Notes: generated by a model from the sequence alone, not told the origin. A DNA stretch of 64,000 nucleotides from Lacinutrix mariniflava (GCF_001418015.1 NZ_LIQG01000026.1:124001-188000), one strand, 5' to 3'; counted from the first letter of the stretch, positions 54,410 through 64,000 are shown. Numbers and translations are program-made.

Positions 54410-55369
54410 TTAATTATCGCTTAACAGTCTAGAAAGCTCGTCTAACTTTGGTGTTAGAATAACTTCTATGCGTCGGTTTTTGGCTTTTCCTTCTGTTGTA
54501 TTATTGCTTGCAATTGGAGCAAATTCTCCACGTCCTGCTGCTGTTAAATTTTCTGGATTGATATTATTATTTTCTCTAAGGATATTGACGATTGCAGTCG
54601 CTCTTTTGGTAGACAAATCCCAGTTTCCTTTAATTTGACCTGAACCAGAGTAAGGTGCATTATCTGTATGACCCTCTATTAAAACGGCTATTTCTGGGTT
54701 ATCGCCTAATACGCTTCCTAATTGTTTAACTGCTTTTTTACCTTCTAATCCTACTGCCCAACTTCCTGAATTAAATAAAAGCTTGTTTTCCATAGAGACA
54801 TAAACTTTTCCATTACGTTGCTCGATGGTAAGACCTTTACCTTCAAAATCTGTTAATGCATTTGAAATTGCATTTTTTAAACTAGTCATTGCAGCATCTT
54901 TAGCCGCTATAACACTTTCTAACTCTGCAACTCTATTAGAACGTGTTTCAAGCTCTTTTTTCAATTGTTCTAATCTTGCATTCTCTGATGCTAAGGCTTG
55001 TTCTTTTGCTTCTAACTTTGCTAATAACTCTCTATTTTTTTTAGAATTAGCTGCGATTGCAGCTGAGCTATTAGACTCTAATGCATTATAAGAATCATTT
55101 AAATTTTTATGTTCATTAACTAATGCTTTATAGTCTGCTTCCCAGCGATTTTTATCTTCTGTTGCGCTATCGTAATCTTCTTTGGTGTATTTTAATTCGT
55201 TTTCGGCTTTATTTTTAGCTAAAAGCAAATTGTTATACTCATCTTGTAAGCTTCTATTTTCTTTTTTTAATGCTGCATACCTATCTTCTAAGTTTTTAAA
55301 AACTTTTGGAGACACACATGATGTTGAGACAATTAGCAACAAGGCTATGACTTTGAATTTTGTTTTCAT
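54410..55369 (-). CDS. OmpA-family lipoprotein with coiled-coil
   Basis: From ATG 55369 the 319-residue protein has a lipoprotein signal with Cys18 (LLLIVSTSC), a long coiled coil (about residues 25-165, rich in ENRSLQDEYNNLL- and EAKEQALASENARLEQL-type heptads) and an OmpA-like peptidoglycan-binding domain (about 195-310, with IEGHTDNAPYSGSGQIKGNWDLSTKRA and AAGRGEFAPIASNN). It probably anchors the outer membrane to the cell wall. The longer frame from 55417 would spoil the lipoprotein signal. It lies 17 bases after the exonuclease III gene, so the two may be cotranscribed. Confidence 0.92.
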   Translation of the reverse strand: MKTKFKVIALLLIVSTSCVSPKVFKNLEDRYAALKKENRSLQDEYNNLLLAKNKAENELKYTKEDYDSATEDKNRWEADYKALVNEHKNLNDSYNALESNSSAAIAANSKKNRELLAKLEAKEQALASENARLEQLKKELETRSNRVAELESVIAAKDAAMTSLKNAISNALTDFEGKGLTIEQRNGKVYVSMENKLLFNSGSWAVGLEGKKAVKQLGSVLGDNPEIAVLIEGHTDNAPYSGSGQIKGNWDLSTKRATAIVNILRENNNINPENLTAAGRGEFAPIASNNTTEGKAKNRRIEVILTPKLDELSRLLSDN

Positions 55370-55386
55370 TTGGGTAATATTGTTTT

Positions 55387-56148
55387 TTAGTTTTCTATTT
55401 CTACTAAAATAGGACAATGGTCACTATGTTTAGCTTCTGTAAGTATAACGGCTCTTTTTATTTTTTCTTGTAATGGTTTTGTAACCATTGCATAATCTAA
55501 ACGCCATCCTTTATTGTTTGCTCTTGAATTTGCCCTATAACTCCACCAGCTATACTCGACTCTCTCGGGATTTAAATATCTAAACGAATCTATTAATCCG
55601 CTTTCAATAAAAGCACCAATCCACTCTCGCTCTACCGGTAAGAAACCTGAAACGTTTTTCATTTTAGGATTATGAATATCTATTGCTTCGTGACATATAT
55701 TATAATCTCCACAAACTACTAGATTTGGTATACTTGAAGTTAAATTTGTTATGTAATCTTGAATTTCTGACATATAATTAAGTTTAAACTCAAGTCTATC
55801 CATATTAGTTCCAGATGGTAAATACATACTCATTACCGAAACACCATCGTAATCTGCACGAATATTTCTACCCTCAAAATCCATGGTTTCTATTCCTGTT
55901 CCGTATTCTACATGGTTTGGTTCTGTTTTGCTTAATATAGCAACACCACTATATCCTTTTTTTTGAGCACTATACCAATAGTTATATTTATAGCCCGCCT
56001 CTTCAAATAACGAAAGGTCTAACTGCTCTTTCATAGCCTTGGTTTCTTGCAAACACACAACATCTGCATTAGCACTAATTAGCCATTCTATAAAACCTTT
56101 TTTTATTGCAGCACGTATACCATTTACGTTGTAAGAGATGATTTTCAT
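55387..56148 (-). CDS. xth: Exodeoxyribonuclease III (AP endonuclease)
   Basis: The enzyme cuts DNA at abasic sites and has 3'-5' exonuclease activity. The 253-residue protein has the ExoIII/APE fold motifs: YNVNGIRAAIKKGF, the metal ligand Glu in CLQETKAMKEQL, GDYNICHEAIDIHNP with catalytic Asp and Asn, and the ending LDYAMVT...KHSDHCPI with the Asp-His pair. It is the ExoA type, complete and of usual length. Confidence 0.93.
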   Translation of the reverse strand: MKIISYNVNGIRAAIKKGFIEWLISANADVVCLQETKAMKEQLDLSLFEEAGYKYNYWYSAQKKGYSGVAILSKTEPNHVEYGTGIETMDFEGRNIRADYDGVSVMSMYLPSGTNMDRLEFKLNYMSEIQDYITNLTSSIPNLVVCGDYNICHEAIDIHNPKMKNVSGFLPVEREWIGAFIESGLIDSFRYLNPERVEYSWWSYRANSRANNKGWRLDYAMVTKPLQEKIKRAVILTEAKHSDHCPILVEIEN

Positions 56149-56270
56149 ATATAATTAATTGTTATTTCTGCTAAAATAAATAATGCATTACTTTTACCAC
56201 ATTAAATAATTCCTAAATTAAACATAAACTATTAACAAAATATATTGTCGTGTTTTTAGTTTAACTACAT

Positions 56271-59200
56271 ATGAGGTCTATACTTACTCTTTTTACTTTT
56301 TTCTTCGGAATTATTGCTTTCGCACAAGAGCATAGTTCTAATTTTAGGCAGAAGACTGTAGCTAAAACAGAGGTTATAGCCATAGATAGTGTAAGTATAA
56401 ACCCGAATAGTTTTTCTATTAAACTGAAAGATTCCACTATTATAGACACTACCTTTTATTCTGTAGATTTCTCGAAAGCAATTTTAACTTTCAAAAAACC
56501 TATTGAAGCAGATTCTTTAATAATTAACTATCTTAAATATCCAGAATACCTTACTAGAGTTTATCAGCAATTTAACGAAACCGTTATTGTAGAGAATAAC
56601 GATAAGGTTAATAAACTCTACAAAATTAAACAGTCTAACACAGAAAACGAGTTCAAGCCTTTTGACGGTTTAACAACTAGTGGAAGTATTTCGCGAGGCG
56701 TTACTATTGGAAATAACCAAAATTCGGTATTAAATAGTGAGTTAGATTTACAAATTACCGGAAAACTTAACGATAAAGTTTCGCTTCGTGCCTCTATTCA
56801 AGATGCCAATATACCGCTACAAGAAACTGGTTACTCTCAACGTTTAGATGAATTTGACCAAGTTTTTGTTGAAATTTTTAGCGATAAATGGAACATAAGA
56901 GCTGGAGATATAGATTTAGAAAATAACGATTCTTATTTTGCCCAGTTTTCAAAACGTGTTCAAGGCCTTTCCTTAAAAGCAAGATTTGGCGATGACGATG
57001 CACAAACCAACCTATTCGCAGCTGGAGCATTAGTTCGTGGGCAGTTTACTACTAGTCAATTTACTGCTCAAGAAGGGAACCAAGGTCCTTATAAATTACA
57101 AGGGCAAAATGGTGAGTTATTTGTACTTATTGTTTCTGGAAGTGAAACCGTTTACGTTAACGGTATTATTGTAGATCGTGGTGAAAATGAAGATTATATA
57201 ATAGATTACAATGCAGGTGAAATTATTTTTAACTCTACTTTCCCGATAACCAGTGAAATGAGAATTACTGTAGACTACCAATTTAGTGATAGAAATTATT
57301 CACGTTTGGTTGCATACGCAGGAGGAAATTACGAGTCTGAAAAATTTAAAATTGGAGCTTCTATTTATTCTGAAAATGATGCCAAGAACAATCCATTACA
57401 ACAAAATTTATCGGCAGATCAGGTTAGTACTTTAACCGAAGCTGGCGATGATAGAACACAAATGGTTGCACCTTCTAGCGTAGAGGAAGCTTTTAACGAA
57501 AACCGGATTCTATATAAAAAAGAAATTATTAATGGTGTAGAAGCCTTTCTGTTTTCGAACAATGCAAACGATACTCTATTTAGTGTACGCTTTACAAATA
57601 TTGGAGATAATAATGGTAACTATATAATAAGTAGCATAAACGCCATCAACACCATCTACGAATATATAGAACCAATTGCGGGCGTGCCACAAGGTAATTT
57701 TGCACCTATTATACAATTGGTTGCACCTGTTAAATTACAAGTAGCGGTGGTTAATGGAAGCTATACACCTTCAGAAAAAACCACCATTAATTTTGAATTT
57801 GCCGGTAGTAAAAACGATTTAAACCTTTTCTCTAGCTTAGATGATGATGACAACACTGGTTTTGCAGGAAAATTAAACGTAAGACAATCTATTGTTAAAC
57901 AGGATAGTTTATGGAATGTTGATGCTTTTGTAGATGCCGATTTTATTCAAGATCAATTTAGAAATATCCAAGGTTTGTATAATCCTGAATTTAATCGCGA
58001 TTGGAATATTGATGAAAACACCACAAATGGATTAAACTCTAGTTTTGGAGATCAAATATTACTTTCGGCAGGAACAAGTGCTTTTCATAATAAAAAAGGA
58101 AAAGCCAATTACCTCTTCGAGCATCTTAATTTCTCTAACAATTTTAACGGAAACAAACATACAGTAAATGCTAAATTATTTTTAAATAAAAAACTAGCAC
58201 TAACCACAAATACAAGCCTACTAAACAGTAATGCATCAACAACAACCTCTACTTTTTTACGCACATATAATGAAGCACGTTATAATTTTAGAAAAAGTTG
58301 GGTTGGCGGAAGATTGTCTGCTGAAAACAACGAACAAAAAGAAGTTGCTACCGATAGTTTTACCGATTTAAGTCAGCGTTTTAAAGCTTACGAAATTTTT
58401 ACAGGTGTTGGTGATAGCACAGGTGTTTTTGCCGAAATTGGCTACAAATATAGAGTAAACGACAGTTTACGTAATAATAATTTAGAACGTGTAAATACCT
58501 CTAACACCTACTACTTAAACTCTAGATTAATAAAAAATGAGCGCACAAACTTATCTTTATTTGCAAATTATAGAACTTTAAAAAATACTGACGAAAACGT
58601 AGAGGATGAACAATCCATAAATTCTAGATTATTATTTAGTCAGCAATTTTTTAAAAATATAATAAATTGGAATACCGTTTTCGAGACCAACTCTGGAACC
58701 TTAGCACAACAAGATTTTACCTACGTAGAAGTGGAACCCGGACAAGGCGCTTACACTTGGAATGATTATAATGGCAACGGAATTCAAGAATTAGAAGAAT
58801 TTGAAATCGCACAGTTTCAAGATCAAGGTAAATACATTAGAGTATTATTACCAAACCAGGTTTTTATAAAAACACATCAAAACAGATTAAGTCAAGCATT
58901 AACTTTAAATCCAACCAGTTGGATAAACGAAGACAATAAAAGCAAAAAATTCCTGTCTCATTTTTATAATCAAAGTAGTTATTTAATAGATAGAAAAATT
59001 AAACGAGAAGGCAATGCTTTTAATATTAATCCGTTTGAGAGTGATGAAGATAACCAATTAGGACTTCAGCTTAATTTTAGAAATGTATTAAGTTATAATC
59101 GCGGAAAACAACACTACACAACCTCTTATACTTACTTAAGTAACCAATCTCGAAATGTATTATCTGTTGGTTTTATTGCTAATAGTTTAAAGAGTCATCA

Positions 59201-59708
59201 GTTAAATTTTAATCATAAATTTGCTACAAGTTGGTTGGCTAATTTTCTTGCCGGTTTCGATAAAAATGAAAGTGAAAGCGAAAACTTTGTGACTAAAAAC
59301 TTTAAAATAGATGAAGAACGCTTCAATCCAAAATTATCTTATTTACTAAACGACAATGTCCGTTTCGATGTATTTTACCAATACACAAACAAAGGAAATA
59401 CGATTGGTGATTTAGAAACTTTAAATCAACAAAAGTATGGCTTCTCTTTTGCCGTAACTAAAAACGTAAAATCTGCTATTTCTGGAGAATTAAATATTTT
59501 TTCTAATACATTTGAAGGTAATGCAAACTCTCCTGTTGGTTACCAAATGCTTGAAGGTTTACAACCAGGAAAAAACCTTACTTGGAGTGTTTTGGCACAG
59601 CAAAAAATTACTAAGTTTTTAGATTTGAATCTTACTTATTTTGGCAGAAAAACCGAAACTAGTAAGACTATACATACTGGGAATGTGCAGCTGAAGGCTT
59701 ATTTTTAA
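56271..59708 (+). CDS. Large predicted outer-membrane protein of unknown function
   Basis: The 1145-residue protein has a signal peptide (LTLFTFFFGIIAFAQ) and a long mature part of alternating hydrophobic and polar residues that looks like outer-membrane beta strands, for example ELDLQITGKLNDKVSLRASIQDAN and KWNIRAGDIDLENNDSYFAQFSKRVQGLSLKARFG. It ends in Phe (QLKAYF), as outer-membrane barrels usually do. I recall similar long uncharacterised proteins across Bacteroidota but no named family. It stands alone, divergent from exonuclease III, and its stop overlaps the stop of the convergent gene by 3 bases. Confidence 0.8.
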   Translation: MRSILTLFTFFFGIIAFAQEHSSNFRQKTVAKTEVIAIDSVSINPNSFSIKLKDSTIIDTTFYSVDFSKAILTFKKPIEADSLIINYLKYPEYLTRVYQQFNETVIVENNDKVNKLYKIKQSNTENEFKPFDGLTTSGSISRGVTIGNNQNSVLNSELDLQITGKLNDKVSLRASIQDANIPLQETGYSQRLDEFDQVFVEIFSDKWNIRAGDIDLENNDSYFAQFSKRVQGLSLKARFGDDDAQTNLFAAGALVRGQFTTSQFTAQEGNQGPYKLQGQNGELFVLIVSGSETVYVNGIIVDRGENEDYIIDYNAGEIIFNSTFPITSEMRITVDYQFSDRNYSRLVAYAGGNYESEKFKIGASIYSENDAKNNPLQQNLSADQVSTLTEAGDDRTQMVAPSSVEEAFNENRILYKKEIINGVEAFLFSNNANDTLFSVRFTNIGDNNGNYIISSINAINTIYEYIEPIAGVPQGNFAPIIQLVAPVKLQVAVVNGSYTPSEKTTINFEFAGSKNDLNLFSSLDDDDNTGFAGKLNVRQSIVKQDSLWNVDAFVDADFIQDQFRNIQGLYNPEFNRDWNIDENTTNGLNSSFGDQILLSAGTSAFHNKKGKANYLFEHLNFSNNFNGNKHTVNAKLFLNKKLALTTNTSLLNSNASTTTSTFLRTYNEARYNFRKSWVGGRLSAENNEQKEVATDSFTDLSQRFKAYEIFTGVGDSTGVFAEIGYKYRVNDSLRNNNLERVNTSNTYYLNSRLIKNERTNLSLFANYRTLKNTDENVEDEQSINSRLLFSQQFFKNIINWNTVFETNSGTLAQQDFTYVEVEPGQGAYTWNDYNGNGIQELEEFEIAQFQDQGKYIRVLLPNQVFIKTHQNRLSQALTLNPTSWINEDNKSKKFLSHFYNQSSYLIDRKIKREGNAFNINPFESDEDNQLGLQLNFRNVLSYNRGKQHYTTSYTYLSNQSRNVLSVGFIANSLKSHQLNFNHKFATSWLANFLAGFDKNESESENFVTKNFKIDEERFNPKLSYLLNDNVRFDVFYQYTNKGNTIGDLETLNQQKYGFSFAVTKNVKSAISGELNIFSNTFEGNANSPVGYQMLEGLQPGKNLTWSVLAQQKITKFLDLNLTYFGRKTETSKTIHTGNVQLKAYF

Positions 59709-60799
59709 TAATATTTAATTTTTCGAGTCCAAACATAGAGTGGCTCTCCATTAACTATCTTCGTGATTTTAGTCCAGTTTCCTTTACGGTCGAATTTGTA
59801 TTTAAAATCTAACACATGACCTCTTTTTCTACCATAAGAGTCCTTTCCTGAATATTTAACATGTTTAATTAAATTTTTGTCGTTGTATTTATAAACAATA
59901 GTGTCATTATTATTGGGATATTTTATATTCACATGTTCGCAATATGTTTTTAAATCATTAGAATTATATCTATATTTAAAATACGAATTAAGAGTATCTT
60001 TTATATTACCTTGATATATTAAGTTATTTCTATCATCATATCGATATATTATTTTATAAGGTTTTTTTGAGTTTTCTTCAACCCCACGCTCTTCGTATAT
60101 CTTATTCTCAAAGGCATCAAATATTCTCTTTTTCATTAAAAATTTATTCCCAATAGAATCTTTAATTTTAAAACTATTGTTATTATTATAATTAAAAACT
60201 CTTTGACGGTATTCTTTTATAGAATTTTCAATACTATCAATTTCAATTGTAACGATATCTCGACTACCATATTCATCAAAACTTTTAACTCCAATTACTT
60301 TTCCTTCATAACCTCTAGCATAATACCAATGTACAAAATCATTAGAATCGTCACTCCAATAGCGGCTTTCAGAAATAAGTAAATTAGACTTATTATAAAA
60401 ATATCTAGTTAAGTAATAAACATCGTCATAAAATAACTCTTTCGTTTCTACTAAATTTTCGTTTTTATCATATTTATAATAATACTCTGTGTCAACTTCA
60501 TCATCATTATCGTACCAAATTTCATAATCTTTTTTTCTATTTTCAAGAAATACTATATAGCACTTAATATTGCTAGCCCTTAAACCTCTTGTCCAATTCC
60601 CAATAAAACCAGAAGTAATATGTTTAGGAGATTTTTGCGATTCCAATTCAAATATTTTAACCTTTGCTCCTTTTACATCTTCAAACAGTTCTACCTTCAT
60701 CCTTACAGACTTTGGATTACCATAAATAGTGTCCATATTCTTTTGAGCAAATACAATCGAAACAACAAAGAAGATAAAAAGATTTAAAATTGATTTCAT
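59705..60799 (-). CDS. Secreted hypothetical protein with YD-like repeats
   Basis: The 364-residue protein has a signal peptide (SILNLFIFFVVSIVFAQ) and a Tyr/Asp/Asn/Lys-rich mature part with repeated strand-turn units such as YKYDKNENLVETKELFYDD, YRYDDRNNLIYQG and FKYKFDRKGNWTKI. These resemble the YD repeats of RHS proteins in a loose form, a pattern often seen in secreted Bacteroidota proteins. No catalytic motif was seen. It converges on the outer-membrane protein gene; their stop codons overlap. Confidence 0.75.
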   Translation of the reverse strand: MKSILNLFIFFVVSIVFAQKNMDTIYGNPKSVRMKVELFEDVKGAKVKIFELESQKSPKHITSGFIGNWTRGLRASNIKCYIVFLENRKKDYEIWYDNDDEVDTEYYYKYDKNENLVETKELFYDDVYYLTRYFYNKSNLLISESRYWSDDSNDFVHWYYARGYEGKVIGVKSFDEYGSRDIVTIEIDSIENSIKEYRQRVFNYNNNNSFKIKDSIGNKFLMKKRIFDAFENKIYEERGVEENSKKPYKIIYRYDDRNNLIYQGNIKDTLNSYFKYRYNSNDLKTYCEHVNIKYPNNNDTIVYKYNDKNLIKHVKYSGKDSYGRKRGHVLDFKYKFDRKGNWTKITKIVNGEPLYVWTRKIKYY

Positions 60800-60934
60800 A
60801 ACTAGTCTAGATTAGTCTTTTCAAAGATTATAAAACTATTCAATTTTAAAAAGCTTTAATGAGTAAACATTACTTTTTAATGAGTAAAAGCTTATTTTTA
60901 ATACTCTTAACATTTCTAATCTAAAAAAATAGAA

Positions 60935-60942
60935 TACCTTTA
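60935..60942 (+). promoter_or_regulatory. Near-consensus -7 element directly before the DUF6660-type gene
   Basis: TACCTTTA differs from TAnnTTTG at one base and ends only 4 bases before the GTG start, so the transcript may be leaderless or nearly so. Confidence 0.35.
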
Positions 60943-60946
60943 CATC

Positions 60947-61264
60947 GTGAAATTTATTGCAATCATATTATCTATTTACTTAACAGGTCTTACACTTATA
61001 CCGTGTAACGATGTAGCAATAGACAATAGCGACACTTCTCAAGATACTTACGTTTCTAGTGATCATGGTACAGATAATCATACTCAAGATTTATGCTCAC
61101 CTTTTTGCACTTGCCAATGTTGCCACATAGAAATTATACCATCTCAACCAATAGATTTCGTTTTCTCAAAAATAGAAGAGACTATAAAAATGCCTTCTTA
61201 TTTCGAAAACATAAGTAGAGACCATATACACAGTCTTTTACAACCTCCTCAATTTAATTCTTAA
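60947..61264 (+). CDS. Small exported Cys-rich protein, DUF6660 type
   Basis: The 105-residue protein starts with GTG (no ATG in frame nearby) and has a hydrophobic N-terminus that should act as signal or anchor, ending near Cys20. The mature part has His40 and His45 followed by a cluster Cys50, Cys54, Cys56, Cys58, Cys59 and His60 (LCSPFCTCQCCH). I recall this DUF6660-type protein as a usual neighbour of metal efflux pumps in Flavobacteriaceae. It lies 84 bases upstream of the czcA-like gene. A role in periplasmic metal binding or delivery is inferred from this. Confidence 0.75.
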   Translation: MKFIAIILSIYLTGLTLIPCNDVAIDNSDTSQDTYVSSDHGTDNHTQDLCSPFCTCQCCHIEIIPSQPIDFVFSKIEETIKMPSYFENISRDHIHSLLQPPQFNS

Positions 61265-61348
61265 ATATCTGAATCTTTTCAGGCCTTTTTTACTCTATTT
61301 AATAGAGTAAATACACATTTTATTTACAGAATTAAATCAAAAATCATA

Positions 61349-64000
61349 ATGATTAATAAACTTATTGACTTTTCAATCAATAACAAATTTGTTATTGCAT
61401 TGTTTACACTAGCACTTATAGTTGGCGGAATATATAGCATACAAAAAGTACCCGTAGATGCCGTTCCAGACATTACAAACAATCAAGTACAAATAATAAC
61501 ACAAGCTCCAAATTTAGGAACCGAGGACATCGAGCAATTTGTAACTTACCCAATAGAATTGGCTGTTGCAAACCTTCCAGAAGTAAAAGAAATTAGATCT
61601 ATTTCTCGCTTTGGACTCTCTGTAGTTACTATTGTTTTTAGCGACGACATAGACACTTACTTACCAAGACAATTGGTTAGTGAAAAACTAACCGAAATTA
61701 AAACCCAAATTCCCGAAGGTTTCGGCACGCCTTTTATGGGACCAATTTCTACCGGATTAGGTGAAATTTACCAATACACATTAGAAGTAGACCTTGAATT
61801 TAAAGACAAATATTCCTCTACAGACTTACGTACTTTTCAAGATTGGATTATTAGGAGACAAATGGCAATGGTTCCGGGAGTTGTAGAAGTTAACGCCTTT
61901 GGAGGACATAAAAAACAATACGAAATTGCTATAGACCCAAATACTTTAAAATCTATAGGCATAAGTATTAACGACGTATTTAATGCTTTAAAAAATAACA
62001 ATCAGAATACGGGAGGTGCTTATATCGAGAAAAACCACCAAGCCAATTTTATTCGTGGAGAAGGTTTAGCAAGAACAATTACAGATATTAATAACATTGT
62101 TGTTACCAATAAAAACGGAATTCCTATTACTATTAAAAATATAGCAACAGTTAATTTTGGAAATGCCATACGTTACGGTGCATTAACAAAAAATGGAGAA
62201 GGAGAGGCTGTTGGCGGCATGATATTAATGCTGAAAGGCTCTAGCACAAATGAGGTTATTAACAATGTAACCACTAGAATTAAAGAGATACAAAAATCGC
62301 TCCCAGAAGGTGTAACCATTAAACCTTTTTTAGACAGAAGTAAGCTAATAGAAAGTACAACTTCTACAGTAGAAAGAAACCTAGTTGAAGGCGCATTAAT
62401 TGTAATTTTTATTCTAATATTTTTCTTAGGAAACTTTAGAGGTGGTTTAATTGTTGCCTCAACCATTCCGCTATCGCTTTTATTCGCTTTTATACTAATG
62501 AATATTTTTGGTGTTTGGGCAAACTTAATGAGCTTAGGTGCTATCGACTTTGGAATTATTGTGGACGGAGCAGTTATTATTGTAGAAAGCACCGTTTTCT
62601 TAATGTATCAACGTATTAAAAAAGGACAAACAATTAACCAAGAAGAACGCGATAAACTAACCTATAGTTCTTCTTCAAAAATGATGAACACCGCCTTCTT
62701 TGGTCAATTTATTATCTTAATTGTTTTCCTTCCTATTTTAGCATTAGAAGGGATTGAAGGCAAAATGTTTATTCCAATGGCACTTACATTCAGTTTTGCT
62801 ATGATTGGCGCTATGATACTTTGTTTAACTTACGTACCAATGGTAACGGCTCTATTTCTAAAAGTCCCAGAAAACAAAAAACTAACTTGGGGAGACAAAA
62901 CTGTTATTTGGTTAGAAAATATTTATGAAAAAAGTTTAGCTAAAGCCTTAAAAGGTTCTAAAGTTATTATCATTTCTTCTGTTATTTTGTTAGCCATTTC
63001 TGGTTATCTGTTTTCTAGAATGGGTGGTGAATTTATTCCGCAGTTAGATGAAGGTGATTTAGCTTTTCATGCTATTTTAAAACCAGGAAGTTCGCTTACA
63101 GAAACGATTTCTACAACTACAAAAATTGAAAAAATTGTAAAAGAAAACTTTCCAGAAGTTGAAGATATAATTAGTAGAATTGGTGTTGCAGATGTACCAA
63201 CAGACCCAATGCCTATGGATATAGCAGATGTATTTGTTATTTTAAAACCACAAAGCGAATGGACAACCGTAACTAGCAAGGAGGAATTAATTTCTAAAAT
63301 GAAAACACGCTTAGAATCGATTCCGGGTGTTAATTACGAATTCACCCAACCCATAGAAATGCGTTTTAATGAACTAATTACTGGTGTTCGAGAAGATATC
63401 GCCATTAAATTGTATGGAGACGACTTAGAAATTCTATCAAAAAAAGCCGAAGAAATAGGAAAACTAGTTGCCAATGTAGACGGTGTTGCAGACATGAAAG
63501 TAGAAGCTACTTCTGGACAACCACAAATAACCATTCACTATAATAGAGCTAAAATTGCGCAGTACGGTTTACAAATAAACGACCTTAATACACTTATTCA
63601 AACCTCTTTTGCTGGTGGAGTTGCAGGAACAATTTTTGAAGGCGAAAAACGATTTGATTTAGTAGTTAGACTGAAGGACGAGTTACGTCAAGATTTAAAT
63701 CACGTTAAAAATCTATTTGTAAGCCTTCCCAACGGTTCTCAAATTCCTTTAAAAGAAGTTGCCGAAATAAGCTTTAAACCAGGACCAATGCAAATAAGCC
63801 GAGACAATACAAACCGTCGTGTTTATGTTGGAATAAATGTTCGTGGTAGAGATATTAAAACACTAGTTGAAGAAATACAAACAAAAATAGACACCGAAAT
63901 TAATCTTCCAACAGGTTACTATGTTAGATATGGCGGTGCTTTTGAAAACTTAGAACGCGCTACTAGTAAACTAAAAACGGTAGTTCCAATTTCTCTAGGA
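61349..64000 (+). CDS. CzcA/CusA-type heavy-metal efflux RND pump, N-terminal part (cut by window edge)
   Basis: The frame is open from ATG 61349 to the right edge, 884 codons. It is an inner-membrane RND proton antiporter of the heavy-metal branch. It opens INKLIDFSINNKFVIAL, with DAVPDITNNQVQI and the porter-domain segments typical of CzcA. The proton relay in transmembrane helix 4 is complete: Asp400, Asp406 and Glu413 (IDFGIIVDGAVIIVE), matching CzcA Asp402, Asp408 and Glu415. The segment TDPMPMDIADVFVILKPQSEW is closer to Zn/Co/Cd pumps than to the Cu(I) pump CusA. In Bacteroidota such proteins are often about 1450 residues with a fused outer-membrane-factor part, which would lie outside the window. 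Confidence 0.93.
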   Translation, partial: MINKLIDFSINNKFVIALFTLALIVGGIYSIQKVPVDAVPDITNNQVQIITQAPNLGTEDIEQFVTYPIELAVANLPEVKEIRSISRFGLSVVTIVFSDDIDTYLPRQLVSEKLTEIKTQIPEGFGTPFMGPISTGLGEIYQYTLEVDLEFKDKYSSTDLRTFQDWIIRRQMAMVPGVVEVNAFGGHKKQYEIAIDPNTLKSIGISINDVFNALKNNNQNTGGAYIEKNHQANFIRGEGLARTITDINNIVVTNKNGIPITIKNIATVNFGNAIRYGALTKNGEGEAVGGMILMLKGSSTNEVINNVTTRIKEIQKSLPEGVTIKPFLDRSKLIESTTSTVERNLVEGALIVIFILIFFLGNFRGGLIVASTIPLSLLFAFILMNIFGVWANLMSLGAIDFGIIVDGAVIIVESTVFLMYQRIKKGQTINQEERDKLTYSSSSKMMNTAFFGQFIILIVFLPILALEGIEGKMFIPMALTFSFAMIGAMILCLTYVPMVTALFLKVPENKKLTWGDKTVIWLENIYEKSLAKALKGSKVIIISSVILLAISGYLFSRMGGEFIPQLDEGDLAFHAILKPGSSLTETISTTTKIEKIVKENFPEVEDIISRIGVADVPTDPMPMDIADVFVILKPQSEWTTVTSKEELISKMKTRLESIPGVNYEFTQPIEMRFNELITGVREDIAIKLYGDDLEILSKKAEEIGKLVANVDGVADMKVEATSGQPQITIHYNRAKIAQYGLQINDLNTLIQTSFAGGVAGTIFEGEKRFDLVVRLKDELRQDLNHVKNLFVSLPNGSQIPLKEVAEISFKPGPMQISRDNTNRRVYVGINVRGRDIKTLVEEIQTKIDTEINLPTGYYVRYGGAFENLERATSKLKTVVPISLG

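Noticed and set aside
62173-62592. 139-residue open frame on the minus strand
   Set aside because: It lies fully antisense to the czcA-like gene, whose motifs are clear; its composition is the mirror of hydrophobic coding sequence.

Overview
The window is AT-rich chromosomal DNA from a member of the Bacteroidota, almost certainly a marine-type Flavobacteriaceae. Supporting signs are the gliding genes gldD and gldE next to mutY and ssb, several type IX secretion (T9SS) substrates with type A and type B C-terminal sorting domains, a PorP/SprF protein with an OmpA/PD40 partner, promoters of the flavobacterial TAnnTTTG type, and the absence of clear Shine-Dalgarno sequences. No rRNA, tRNA, CRISPR array, prophage or intact insertion sequence was seen. 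One gene is cut at each end: a TPR protein on the left and a CzcA/CusA-type metal pump on the right.

Layout. Bases 1-7000 hold mostly housekeeping and small-enzyme genes on the + strand: TPR end, GNAT, DUF4286, rsmA, mgtE, cupin, 2-hydroxyacid dehydrogenase, DUF1801, VOC, TM2 and an ArsR-type regulator. Bases 7030-11660 (- strand) carry a GNAT, aspartate kinase, a two-domain OlsF-type acyltransferase and a carboxypeptidase-regulatory-domain protein. After fbp (+), bases 12847-17764 form a notable same-strand cluster: a small coiled-coil protein, a coiled-coil protein with a roadblock/longin-like C-terminus, a Ras/Rab-like small GTPase and two paralogous cytoplasmic hybrid histidine kinases, the second with a degenerate receiver. 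This is the best candidate for an undescribed signalling system here. A TerB-like gene converges on it. Bases 18639-21173 (-) hold AraC, peroxiredoxin, DoxX-like and NTF2-like genes. Then follow mfd, a TlpA-type thioredoxin, a possibly transferred alkB, and a flavoprotein.

Bases 28738-33051 (-) are the conserved mutY-ssb-gldE-gldD block with a methyltransferase; HU, a 30-residue basic protein and RNase G (rng) run the other way. Bases 35548-53011 (-) are a large T9SS export region: a PQQ-type sugar dehydrogenase and a 2284-residue multidomain protein (both type A sorted), then the triad of a 1605-residue type B-sorted protein, SprF and an OmpA/TPR/PD40 protein. The two transcription units each have a pair of 20-bp-spaced direct repeats of the same motif upstream, which suggests co-regulation. 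Bases 53182-64000 hold an aldo/keto reductase, an OmpA lipoprotein, exonuclease III, a large predicted outer-membrane protein, a secreted hypothetical protein, a Cys-rich DUF6660-type protein and the start of a czcA-like gene.

Two copies of an interspersed repeat (3714-3802 and 54308-54405) lie just downstream of gene stops in the sense direction. All functional calls come from reading the sequence and from knowledge of families; no database search was run.
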